From positions 124,001 to 188,000 of the forward strand of contig NZ_BCRN01000005.1 in assembly GCF_001552615.1 (NCBI RefSeq): DNA of 64,000 nt, read 5' to 3'. Positions 35,141 through 43,194 of this stretch are shown here, piece by piece (the stretch's first letter is position 1; each line of letters opens with the position of its first letter). A program made the position numbers and the translations under genes. The notes below the pieces were generated by a model that was not told the DNA's origin, did not search any database, and saw only the letters and a program-made list of their open reading frames with translations. Source of the DNA: Millisia brevis NBRC 105863. GTDB lineage: Bacteria > Actinomycetota > Actinomycetes > Mycobacteriales > Mycobacteriaceae.

Positions 35141-36076
35141 TCAGCAGGGATCGCCGGGCGACTGGGCGGCGATCTCGGTCAGCACCTTCAGCAGCGCCGC
35201 CACCCCGGGGTCGCGCTCGGCTCCCGACCGCACCAGGGCGGAGAGCACCCGCGCCGGGGAACTCCCCAGGACCGGGCAGCAGACGACGCCGGCGGGCAAC
35301 AGCGCATGCGCCATCCGCGGGATCAGCGCCACCCCGACCCCGGCGGCGATCAACGCGCCGACCGCATCCCATTCGCGCGCCTGATGCTGGACGTCCGGGG
35401 TGAAACCGGCTGCCGCGCAGGCACCCATCGCGACGCTCGAGCAGGCGGGATGCCCACCCACCCACACGAGTTCGGCGAGGTCGGCCAGATGCACCCCGTC
35501 CGGGTCGGCGATCGGATGTCCCTCCGGCAGGACGACATCCAAGGCATCGGAGACGAGATCGACACGGTGGTACCGCATATCGCCCCGCGCGGGTGAACTG
35601 GTGCTGTCCGCCTGAACGATCAGGTCGACGTCGCCGCAGTCCAGGGCGACGATCCCCTCGTGGGGTTCCTGCTCGAAGACCCGCAGCCGCAGACCCGGCC
35701 GCTCGGCCCGCAGCCGCTTCAACGCCGGGCCGACCAGGCCGCTGATCCCGGTGGACAGCGAACTGATCCGGATCTCGCCGATCGTGCCCTCCGACCAGGC
35801 GACCAGATCGGCGCGCGCCCGCTCGAGCTGCTGGTCGACCGCCGCCGCGTGGCGCAACACCACCCGGGCCTGCCCGGTCAGCGCCACCCCGCGCCCACGC
35901 TTCTCCAACAGCGGTACGCCCAGCTCGCGGGCGAGTCCCGCGATCTGCTGCGACACCGCCGACGGCGTCAGGTGCAGGGCCCTGGCGGCCTCCGAGACGG
36001 TGCCGCGACGATCGACCTCGCGCAGCACCCGCAGCTTGCGCAGATCAATCATGAAGTCCCGGCTAATCGTTTCCAT
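35141..36076 (-). CDS. LysR-family transcriptional regulator
   Basis: A 311-residue regulator: an N-terminal helix-turn-helix (LRKLRVLREVDRRGTVSEAA, then LHLTPSAVSQQIAGLARELG) and a periplasmic-binding-like effector domain from about residue 95. The ATG at 36076 is supported by a TAGAAT hexamer six bases upstream (leaderless pattern), although an internal Met nine codons in aligns better with many relatives. It is divergent from the EamA exporter gene, the usual arrangement when a LysR protein controls the transporter in response to the exported compound. Confidence 0.92.
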   Translation of the reverse strand: METISRDFMIDLRKLRVLREVDRRGTVSEAARALHLTPSAVSQQIAGLARELGVPLLEKRGRGVALTGQARVVLRHAAAVDQQLERARADLVAWSEGTIGEIRISSLSTGISGLVGPALKRLRAERPGLRLRVFEQEPHEGIVALDCGDVDLIVQADSTSSPARGDMRYHRVDLVSDALDVVLPEGHPIADPDGVHLADLAELVWVGGHPACSSVAMGACAAAGFTPDVQHQAREWDAVGALIAAGVGVALIPRMAHALLPAGVVCCPVLGSSPARVLSALVRSGAERDPGVAALLKVLTEIAAQSPGDPC

Positions 36077-36082
36077 TCAAGA

Positions 36083-36088
36083 ATTCTA
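36083..36088 (-). promoter_or_regulatory. Candidate -10 (TAGAAT) of the LysR gene
   Basis: On the minus strand TAGAAT ends six bases before the ATG at 36076. It overlaps a GAATTC/TCTAGA-rich dyad between the two divergent genes. Confidence 0.5.
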
Positions 36089-36127
36089 GATGGACTGAAC
36101 GATTCCGTCGCGCCCATACTCCGATGC

Positions 36128-37054
36128 ATGACTACTCGCGGCATCTACCTGATCCTCGCTCTCGGCGTGATCTGGGGAATCCCCTATGCGTTGATCAAGA
36201 TCGCGGTCGTCGAGATGTCCCCGCAGATGCTGGTCCTCGTGCGCACCGGACTGGCCGCGGCCATCCTGCTCCCGATCGCCGCCCGCCGCGGGGTGCTGCG
36301 ACCGCTGCTGACCCACTGGCGGCCGCTGCTGGCCTACACGCTCGCCGAGATCATGCTGCCCTGGTACTTCATCAACTCGGCCGAGCAGCGCCTGCCGAGT
36401 TCGACCGCCGGGCTGCTGTTGGCCTCGGTCCCGCTGGCCGGGGTGGCGATCGCCTTCCTGATGGGGCGGGCCGAGCCGATGCAGCGGCAGAACTGGCTGG
36501 GGCTGGCGATCGGCTTCGCCGGGGTCGGCGCCCTGGTGGGGGTCGACATCGCCGGGTCGGATCTGATCGGGGTGGCCGAGATGTCGGTGGCCGTCGTCGG
36601 CTACGCGATCGGCCCGGCGCTATTGGCGCGGTATCTGTCCGCGCAGTCCGGCCTCGCGGTGGCGGCGGCATCGTTGGCGATCGCGGCGATCGTGTACCTG
36701 CCGATCGTGCTGCTGACCGACGGCATCCCGACCACCCTGCCCTCGACCGGGGTGATCGCCGCGGTGGTCGTGCTGGCGGTGGTGTGCAGCGCCCTGGCGT
36801 TCCTGCTGCTGTTCGCGCTGGTCGGCGAGGTCGGCCCGGTCCGCGCGACCGTGATCACCTACCTGAATCCGGCGGTCGCGGTCACCGTCGGCGCGCTGTG
36901 GCTCGGTGAACGGATCACGGTGTGGACCCTGGTGGGCTTCGTGCTGGTGTTGTCCGGTTCGTTCCTGGTCACCTACCGGCGCCGCCTCGGCGGGGACACC
37001 GTCGACGTGGTGGTGACCGGCACCCCCGCGGTCGGATCGCCGGCGGAACGATAG
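36128..37054 (+). CDS. EamA/DMT-family transporter
   Basis: A 308-residue membrane protein with ten hydrophobic spans in two EamA halves. The first half begins YLILALGVIWGIPYALIKIA, with AEIMLPWYFINSAEQRLPSS after the third span. The second half ends ATVITYLNPAVAVTVGALWLGE, a strong EamA signature. Such carriers export amino acids, nucleosides or drugs. It is divergent from a LysR gene with only 51 bases between the starts, so it is probably the regulator's target. Confidence 0.92.
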   Translation: MTTRGIYLILALGVIWGIPYALIKIAVVEMSPQMLVLVRTGLAAAILLPIAARRGVLRPLLTHWRPLLAYTLAEIMLPWYFINSAEQRLPSSTAGLLLASVPLAGVAIAFLMGRAEPMQRQNWLGLAIGFAGVGALVGVDIAGSDLIGVAEMSVAVVGYAIGPALLARYLSAQSGLAVAAASLAIAAIVYLPIVLLTDGIPTTLPSTGVIAAVVVLAVVCSALAFLLLFALVGEVGPVRATVITYLNPAVAVTVGALWLGERITVWTLVGFVLVLSGSFLVTYRRRLGGDTVDVVVTGTPAVGSPAER

Positions 37055-37083
37055 CCCGACCGGCGCGTACCCGAGACGGACGA

Positions 37084-37119
37084 ACGGGCCGGGGCTCCCT
37101 CGAGGGAACCCCGGCCCGT
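37084..37119. terminator. Bidirectional terminator between EamA and MMPL genes
   Basis: A 17-bp stem with one mismatch: 37084-37100 pairs with 37103-37119 around a 2-base loop. It serves two convergent genes. Confidence 0.85.
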
Positions 37120-37136
37120 CGGCGGTGAATCGACGA

Positions 37137-39353
37137 TCAGTGCCCGGCGCTGCGGACGAGATCGGCGTCGTCGGCCGGCCGGTCCTGCGCCTCGATCGCG
37201 CGGCCCTCGACGTCGAGGTCCGGCAGGATCCGATCGAGACCGCTCGGCATCCACCAGGCGCTGCGGCCGAGCAGCGACAGCACGGCCGGGATGATCACCA
37301 TGCGCACCAGGAACGCGTCGACCAGGACGCCGACGGTCAGGGCGAGCGCGATCGAGGCGATCATCGACTCGCCGCTGGTCACGAAGCCGCCGAAGACCGA
37401 CGCCATGATCGTCGCGGCGGCGACCACCACCGGCGCCGACCGGCGGAAGCCGTGCCGCACGGCCTCCTTGGGGTCCTCGCCGTGGGCGTACGCCTCGTGG
37501 ATTCGGGAGACCAGGAAGACCTGGTAGTCCATCGCCAGGCCGAACAGGATGCCCACCACGATGATCGGCAGCAGGCTCATCAGCGGCGCCGGCTGGTCGA
37601 CACCGAAGATGCCGCCGAGCCAGCCCCACTGGAAGACCGCCACGGTGACACCGAGGGCGGCGCCGTAGGACGCCAGGAAGCCGACGGTCGCGATCACCGG
37701 CACCAGGATCGAGCGGAAGACGACCAGCAGCAGCAACAGCGCCAGGCCGACGACCAGGGCGAGGTAGCGCGGCAGCGCGCCGGAGAGGGTCTCGTCGACG
37801 TCGATGCCCACCGCGGTCGGGCCGGTGATCTTCACCTCGACACCCGAGCCGAAGTCGGTCGCCCGCAGCCGGTGCACCAGATCGGCGGTCGCCTCGTCGG
37901 TCGGCCCGCTACCGGGGATGACGGTGAACAGCGCCGCCGAGCCGTCGGACGACGGGATCGGCGGGGTCACCGCGACGACGTCGGATTCCTGCTGGACGGT
38001 CGCGGCAACCGCGGCCGCGGACGTCGCGGGGTCCTGGCCCTGCACCAACATCAGCAGCGGGCCATTGGCACCGGCACCGAAGTTGTCGGTCACCAGGTCG
38101 TAGGTCTGTCGGCGTTCGCTGGTGGTCGGCAGATCGCCGTCGTTCGGCAGGCTGGTGGTCATCGAGGCCATCGGCACCGCGAGCACACCGATCACCACGA
38201 GGCCGGCGACGGCCGACAGGAAGGGACGATCGGTGATCACGCTCGACCAGCCGCGCAGGAAGCCGCGACCGTTCGGCACGGCCTCCTCGATGATCGTGCC
38301 GCTCCCGCGGGTCTCGATCGCCGTCACCCGCTCGCTCGCCCGCAGCGCCCGCATGCCGACGTACGACAGGATCGCGGGAACCAGGGTGATGGCGACCAGG
38401 ACGGCGATCACGACGGTCGCGGCGGCCGCCAGGCCCATCTCGGCGAGGAAGGGGATGCCGACCACCGAGAGGCCGGCGAGCGCGATCACCACGGTGGTAC
38501 CGGCGATGGTGACCGCCGAACCCGCCGTTCCGGTGGCCCGACCGATCGCCTCGTGAACCTCACGGCCGCGGCGCAGTTCGGATCGGAAACGGGCGAAGAT
38601 GAACAGCGCGTAGTCGATTCCGACGGCCAGGCCGAGCATGACGGCGAGGATCGGAGTGGTCGACTGCAGGTCGATGAAACCGGTCAACGCGGTGACGCCG
38701 GCGGCGCCGATACCGACACCGATCAGCGCGGTCGCGAGATTTGCGCCGGCCGCGGCGAGCGAGCCGTAGGTCAGCATCAATACGATGAAGGCGACGGCGA
38801 CACCGACGATCTCACCGGGCCCGAGGATTTCCGGGGTCGTCTCGTAGGCGTTCCCGCCGATGCGCACGTCGAGGCCCGCCGCGCGGGCGGCGTCGACCGC
38901 CTCCTGCACGTCGTGCAGCGATTCCTCGGAGACGTTGCCGGTCGCGACGTCGAAGGTGACCGTCGACAGGGCCACCCGCAGGTCCGGCGACACGGACGGC
39001 TGGGCGGGGTTGAGCGGGTCGGTCACCGAGTGCACCTCGGGTACCGCGGACAGCGCCTGGACCGCCTGCGCGATCGGCGCCGCGACGGCCGGGTCCTGCA
39101 CGGTGGTGCCGTCCGGCGCGACGATCACAACCTGGGCGGTGGCCCCGTCGGCACGCAGATCGGGAAAGGCGGAGTTGACGGTGTCGAGGGCCTCGGTGGA
39201 TTCGGTACCGGGGATGGAGAACGATGTCGCCGTCGGCCCGGACAGGGTTGCGGCCCCGGCGCCGGCGGCGATCAGTGCCAGCAACCAGATCACGACGACG
39301 AGCCCGCGGCGATGTGCTGCCGCAAGTCCGAGTCGTTGGAGTAGGCGTGCCAT
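37137..39353 (-). CDS. MMPL-family RND transporter
   Basis: A 738-residue membrane protein with two MMPL repeats. Each half has one span, a large extracytoplasmic loop and five spans. The first span is LVVVIWLLALIAAGAGAATL. The second-repeat span block contains LPIIVVGILFGLAMDYQVFL, with the conserved Asp-Tyr pair in the proton relay, and the first has VMLGLAVGIDYALFIFARFR. It is shorter than MmpL3 and lacks its long C-terminal tail, so it resembles the general actinobacterial MMPL exporters of lipids or drugs. AAGGAA precedes the ATG. A TetR gene lies 102 bases upstream on the same strand and probably controls it. Confidence 0.93.
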   Translation of the reverse strand: MARLLQRLGLAAAHRRGLVVVIWLLALIAAGAGAATLSGPTATSFSIPGTESTEALDTVNSAFPDLRADGATAQVVIVAPDGTTVQDPAVAAPIAQAVQALSAVPEVHSVTDPLNPAQPSVSPDLRVALSTVTFDVATGNVSEESLHDVQEAVDAARAAGLDVRIGGNAYETTPEILGPGEIVGVAVAFIVLMLTYGSLAAAGANLATALIGVGIGAAGVTALTGFIDLQSTTPILAVMLGLAVGIDYALFIFARFRSELRRGREVHEAIGRATGTAGSAVTIAGTTVVIALAGLSVVGIPFLAEMGLAAAATVVIAVLVAITLVPAILSYVGMRALRASERVTAIETRGSGTIIEEAVPNGRGFLRGWSSVITDRPFLSAVAGLVVIGVLAVPMASMTTSLPNDGDLPTTSERRQTYDLVTDNFGAGANGPLLMLVQGQDPATSAAAVAATVQQESDVVAVTPPIPSSDGSAALFTVIPGSGPTDEATADLVHRLRATDFGSGVEVKITGPTAVGIDVDETLSGALPRYLALVVGLALLLLLVVFRSILVPVIATVGFLASYGAALGVTVAVFQWGWLGGIFGVDQPAPLMSLLPIIVVGILFGLAMDYQVFLVSRIHEAYAHGEDPKEAVRHGFRRSAPVVVAAATIMASVFGGFVTSGESMIASIALALTVGVLVDAFLVRMVIIPAVLSLLGRSAWWMPSGLDRILPDLDVEGRAIEAQDRPADDADLVRSAGH

Positions 39354-39455
39354 GTCGATTCCTTCGTGAGGGAGGTCGAGTGAAGGCGACGGGCCGCCAT
39401 GCCCGTTACCCGCGGAGAATTGTTGTGTTGTGGGGTTGCGGCCGCAGGGCCGAGA

Positions 39456-40046
39456 TCAGTCGTCGAGAATGCGCGCGACGGCCTCGAACAACAACGGTGT
39501 CAGGTCCGCTCGCGGTAGTCCGTGATCCTCGGAGCAGCCAAGGACGACACCGGAGCAGACCATCTCCAGTGCGAGGATCGTTCGAAACTCTTGCTCGCGT
39601 GTGGGATTGGGGCCGGCAAAGAGCCCGATGATCGCCATCCCGCGCTTCTTGAGTTCGCTTTCGTTCGTGGGCTGACCACCGGCGTTCATCGCGTCGGCGC
39701 GCTGCATGTCGTCGACGAGGAATTGCACGAGCCCCGGATTGTCCAGAGCTCCCTCGATGATCGCTGCCACGGCGGCGCCGTGGCTGTCGGCGACGGTGTC
39801 GGCGGCGACGCCCCCGAACTCGTCGAGTTTACGAATCGCCAACGCTCGGACGGCCTCGAGCAAGGCCTGCTTGCTGGGGAACCGATGCAGCAGGCCGGTC
39901 TTCGAGTATCCGGCGGCGTCGGCGACCTGCTTGAGGGAGGTGCGGTCGAATCCATGAACGGCGAAGAGCCCGGCCGCGATATCGAGAATCCGTTCGTCGA
40001 TATCGGCGGACCGGCCCCGGACGCCACCCGAACCGCCGCTCACCAC
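39456..40046 (-). CDS. TetR-family regulator
   Basis: A 196-residue repressor: the DNA-binding domain IDERILDIAAGLFAVHGFDR, then TSLKQVADAAGYSKTGLLHRFPSKQALLEAV, and a helical ligand-binding part with FLVDDMQRADAMNAGG. It is the probable regulator of the downstream MMPL exporter. Two tandem palindromes lie just upstream of its GTG start, so it very likely represses itself and the exporter together. Two GTG codons in tandem (40046, 40043) make the start uncertain by one residue. Confidence 0.92.
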   Translation of the reverse strand: MVSGGSGGVRGRSADIDERILDIAAGLFAVHGFDRTSLKQVADAAGYSKTGLLHRFPSKQALLEAVRALAIRKLDEFGGVAADTVADSHGAAVAAIIEGALDNPGLVQFLVDDMQRADAMNAGGQPTNESELKKRGMAIIGLFAGPNPTREQEFRTILALEMVCSGVVLGCSEDHGLPRADLTPLLFEAVARILDD

Positions 40047-40069
40047 ACCTGCCCCGATTGCGTGTTGAA

Positions 40070-40100
40070 GGACCGATTCGGTCCCGGACCGATCTGGTCC
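40070..40100. promoter_or_regulatory. Tandem TetR-type operator
   Basis: GGACCGATTCGGTCC (40070-40084) is a perfect palindrome with a one-base centre. GGACCGATCTGGTCC (40086-40100) is a second copy with two changes. The copies start 16 bases apart, which would put two dimers on neighbouring turns of the helix. Confidence 0.65.
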
Positions 40101-40233
40101 ATGTCACGACTATCACCGCACCCACAGCCCGCTGTCAACCGAATCCCGGGAGGAGGTGACTCGGATCGCAAACAGCGGCGGCGAGCGGCATCCGACGGAA
40201 ACGGTGTGACCTGCGGGAACCGGCCGAGTCCCG

Positions 40234-40239
40234 TAGATT
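40234..40239 (+). promoter_or_regulatory. Candidate -10 (TAGATT) of the double Usp gene
   Basis: TAGATT ends six bases before the GTG at 40246. Confidence 0.5.
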
Positions 40240-40245
40240 GACGCT

Positions 40246-41160
40246 GTGCCGATCATCGTGGGGTATACCGATACGCCCGGCGGGCACGACGCTCTCGTGC
40301 TCGGTGCACGCTTCGCTCGGGCGGGCGATCGCAGGGTGAACGTCGTCACCGCGTATCCGGAGGACGGCGGCGGCCTGGCCGCTGCGGCATCGGATCCGCG
40401 CTGGATTCAGGACGCCGAGAAGACCGCCCGTCGCCGGTTCGCCAATGCCCGCAAGCGGCTCGCGCGCGACGCCGAAGAGGATGCCGACTCCGAGAACAAG
40501 GTCAAGTACTCGATCGTCGGCCCCGGCAAGCCGGCGGAGATCCTGCTGGACGAGGCCAAGCAGGTCGGCGCCGATCTGATCGTCGTCGGCTCGGTCGGGC
40601 ACGGCCTGCTGGGGCGTTTGGCCGTCGGCCGGACGGTGCACTCGCTGCTGGCGTCGGCGACCGTTCCGGTGGTGATCGCGCCGCGCGGCTATCGGCATAC
40701 CGTCCGTCGACAGTTCCGCGTACTGGCCGTCGCGGTCGACAACACCGACAAGAGCCTGCGCGCGGTCGACTTCGCCGCCGACCTCGCCGGTCGGATCGAC
40801 GCCCAGATCGAATGCGTGACCGTCGTCGCCACCGACGGCGCCCGACCGGAGGGGGCCCGCCAGGTCGCCCGGGCGCGCTCGCGCGTCCCCACCGACCTCG
40901 ACGCCTACGGACACGTGCTGGTCGATCACGATATTCCCGGCACCCTGGCCGACCTGCCGCTCAAGGTCGACGCCCTGATCGTGGTGGCCCGCGGCTACTC
41001 GATCATGCGCCGACTGCTGCTGGGCAACGTGATCGGACGGCTGGTGCGGGGCAGTTCCTACCCGGTGGTCGTGCTGCCGAACCACGAGCACGTCGTCCAG
41101 AGCGGTCGTTCCGGCCACGAGGCCACCACCGACGACGCGGAGGACTCCGCCGGACACTGA
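40246..41160 (+). CDS. Universal stress protein with two Usp domains
   Basis: A 304-residue protein with tandem UspA domains. Domain 1 (1-147) starts IIVGYTDTPGGHDALVLGAR and carries the ATP-type loop VGSVGHGLLGRLAVGRTVHS. Domain 2 (about 155-295) has VARGYSIMRRLLLGNVIGRL, with a less canonical loop. Two-domain Usp proteins are typical of mycobacterial dormancy and stress responses and act in the cytosol. The gene has its own leaderless promoter. It converges with the Nit1C-type cluster, with 20 bases between stops and no clear hairpin. Confidence 0.92.
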   Translation: MPIIVGYTDTPGGHDALVLGARFARAGDRRVNVVTAYPEDGGGLAAAASDPRWIQDAEKTARRRFANARKRLARDAEEDADSENKVKYSIVGPGKPAEILLDEAKQVGADLIVVGSVGHGLLGRLAVGRTVHSLLASATVPVVIAPRGYRHTVRRQFRVLAVAVDNTDKSLRAVDFAADLAGRIDAQIECVTVVATDGARPEGARQVARARSRVPTDLDAYGHVLVDHDIPGTLADLPLKVDALIVVARGYSIMRRLLLGNVIGRLVRGSSYPVVVLPNHEHVVQSGRSGHEATTDDAEDSAGH

Positions 41161-41180
41161 CCCGGCTGCGGGTCATTCGG

Positions 41181-42284
41181 CTAGGACGTCGGTGTCGGGT
41201 GCGCCCGATAGAAGTCGAGATGGGCGCGCGCGGCGGCCTCCCAGGTATGTGCGCGGGCGAGTTCGCGGCCGGCTGCGCGGCGGACGCCGTCGGGCTGCCG
41301 AATGGCGGCGTCGAGGCCGGCGGCGAGGGCGGGCACGTCCGGCGCGAGGTCGATCGTGGACCCGAAGACCTCCCGCAGGATCGGCAGATCGCGGCCGACG
41401 ACGGGCCGTCCGGCCGCGAGCGCCTCCATCGCCGCCAGCCCGAAGCCCTCCTTGGTGGACGGGAAGGCGAAGGCGGCGCAACCGGCGACCATCGCCGGAA
41501 GCTCGTCCTCGGGAACGGCGCCGACGACGATCGGTTCGACTCCCAGCTCGACGGCGCGCTTCTCGAACCGGGAGCGATAGTCGCGGTAGTCGAAGAGCGT
41601 CTCGCCCCCCGCAAAAACCAGCGACAGATCCGGCCGATCGCGGTGCAGCAACGCAAATGCCTCGAGCAGATCGATACTGCCCTTGCGCGGCTCGATCCCG
41701 CCGACCGCGAGGATGTAGCGGCCATAGCGCTCGACCATGCGGCTGCGGGTGGCGACCGCTCCGGCCGCGTCGGAGGCGGCATCGGCGAAGCGCCGGTAGT
41801 CGACCCCGTTCGGGATCACCGTCGGGTGAAAGCCCCAGCCGGCGGTCACCTCCGCGGCGACGGCCCGCGAGACGCAGATCCGCGCATAGGGTTCGACGAC
41901 GGCCTTCTCGTGGCAGGCGACCAGGACCGGTGTGGTGAAGGCATCCAGGTGGTGGATGGTGCGGATGCAGGTCTGCACGGCATTGGCGCTGATGCAGTCC
42001 TGGGCGTGCACGATGTCGAAGGCGTTGGGGTCGAAGGCATCCCGCAGGGTATCGATCGAGCGCACGATGCGGTCGGTGATGGTTTCGTCGGGGACGTCGG
42101 TGAACGGTACGAGCCGCACCTCGACCGCCGGATCGACCGGCCGGAAGAAGGCCTCGTCGCCGCCGCGACTGAGCGACCAGACGGTGACCACCGCCCCCGC
42201 GTCGGCGAGCGCTTCGGCCAGATTCAACGTATGGACCACGCCGCCACGCGGTTTCGTCGAGTAGGTCAGCAGCGCGATGCGCAT
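41181..42284 (-). CDS. MSMEG_0565-type glycosyltransferase of the Nit1C cluster
   Basis: A 367-residue GT-B glycosyltransferase, family GT4. It starts RIALLTYSTKPRGGVVHTLNL, has the NDP-sugar region AVGGIEPRKGSIDLLEAF and the acidic E-x7-E motif in PSTKEGFGLAAMEALAAG. It is a recognised accessory of the actinobacterial nitrogen-starvation nitrilase cluster. The acceptor is unknown; one idea is glycosylation of the cluster's small-molecule product. It begins four bases after the stop of the nitrilase-like gene, and the pair shares a separate promoter, so it may be regulated apart from the other six genes. Confidence 0.9.
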   Translation of the reverse strand: MRIALLTYSTKPRGGVVHTLNLAEALADAGAVVTVWSLSRGGDEAFFRPVDPAVEVRLVPFTDVPDETITDRIVRSIDTLRDAFDPNAFDIVHAQDCISANAVQTCIRTIHHLDAFTTPVLVACHEKAVVEPYARICVSRAVAAEVTAGWGFHPTVIPNGVDYRRFADAASDAAGAVATRSRMVERYGRYILAVGGIEPRKGSIDLLEAFALLHRDRPDLSLVFAGGETLFDYRDYRSRFEKRAVELGVEPIVVGAVPEDELPAMVAGCAAFAFPSTKEGFGLAAMEALAAGRPVVGRDLPILREVFGSTIDLAPDVPALAAGLDAAIRQPDGVRRAAGRELARAHTWEAAARAHLDFYRAHPTPTS

Positions 42285-42288
42285 CGGA

Positions 42289-43134
42289 TCACGATCCGAC
42301 CGAGTTGTGCGAGCGGTAGATCTCCGGGCGCAGCTCCTCGAGATGGTTGAGCACCCGGCGGGCGCGTTGGGTATCGGCCTCGATATCGACGGTGGCGGTG
42401 GCCAATCCGCCCTTCGATCGGGTGGTGGCCAGCACGTCTCCGCCGGGTCCGACGATCTTGGCCTGCCCGAGGAAGCGCAGCGAGCCGGTGACGCCGGTCA
42501 GGTTGGACGAGACGACGTAGACCTGGTTCTCGGCGGCGCGGGCGCAGTCGTACAGGTCGAACAGTCGCGACTGCCGATCGGCGGGCAGACGGGCGGCGCG
42601 GTCGGTGACGCTGGCCGGCCACGCGGACAGCGCGACGATCACCCGAGCCCCGTCGAGGGCGAGGGTGCGCGCGGACTCGGGGAAAGTCTTGTCGTAGTCG
42701 ATCAGCATGCCGATGCGCCCGACCGGGGTGTCGAAGGCGCGGAAGGAATCTCCCGCCGCGTAGGCGAGCGATTCCCCCGCCGGCTGATGCACCTTGCGGT
42801 GGATGCCGAGCAGTCCGTCGCCGGACAGGCAGGCCGCACTGTTGTAGCGGCGGCCCTGAGCGGCCTCGGCGAATCCGATGCAGACGGTCATCGGGCCGGC
42901 CGCCTCGGCGATCGCCGCCAGTTCGGGGCCGTCCGGGTCGAGGGCGCGCGGCAGGTCCTCCGGATCGGGTGAGCGCAGGTCGCCGATATAGCCACCGATG
43001 GCCGCGTCGGGAAAGACCAGCAGGTCGACGCCGTCGCGGCGGGCCGCTTCGATGATCCCGACCGCCTTGGATACCCCGCGCCGGATGTCCCGCCCGAAGT
43101 TGGCGGCCAGCGCCCCGAGGGTGACCGATGACAT
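42289..43134 (-). CDS. Nitrilase-fold protein lacking the catalytic Cys and Glu
   Basis: A 281-residue carbon-nitrogen hydrolase-fold protein, clearly a paralogue of the cluster's nitrilase. The motifs that carry the Glu-Lys-Cys triad are intact except for the residues themselves. LLVFPDAAIGGY has Asp43 where the partner has Glu41, RKVHQP keeps Lys114, and LIDYDKTFPE has Asp146 where the partner has the nucleophile Cys152. Nitrile or amide hydrolysis by the normal thiol route is therefore impossible. The pocket framework (ALSAWPAS, SSNLTGVTGS, PGGDVLATT) is well kept, so selection seems to maintain the fold. It may bind the same ligand, form a mixed spiral with the active nitrilase, or act as a sensor. 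A TAGAGT hexamer six bases before the ATG indicates its own leaderless transcript. Confidence 0.9.
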   Translation of the reverse strand: MSSVTLGALAANFGRDIRRGVSKAVGIIEAARRDGVDLLVFPDAAIGGYIGDLRSPDPEDLPRALDPDGPELAAIAEAAGPMTVCIGFAEAAQGRRYNSAACLSGDGLLGIHRKVHQPAGESLAYAAGDSFRAFDTPVGRIGMLIDYDKTFPESARTLALDGARVIVALSAWPASVTDRAARLPADRQSRLFDLYDCARAAENQVYVVSSNLTGVTGSLRFLGQAKIVGPGGDVLATTRSKGGLATATVDIEADTQRARRVLNHLEELRPEIYRSHNSVGS

Positions 43135-43140
43135 GGTCAG

Positions 43141-43146
43141 ACTCTA
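43141..43146 (-). promoter_or_regulatory. Candidate -10 (TAGAGT) of the nitrilase-like gene
   Basis: On the minus strand TAGAGT ends six bases before the ATG at 43134. It separates the nitrilase-like and glycosyltransferase genes from the rest of the cluster. Confidence 0.5.
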
Positions 43147-43194
43147 CTCGAGCGGCCGGATACCGGTCGGCGCCGATTCACGCCGGCACCAGTT

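Noticed and set aside
37125-39344. 739-codon open frame opposite the MMPL gene
   Set aside because: His/Arg/Asp-rich shadow reading; the minus-strand frame has the full MMPL topology.
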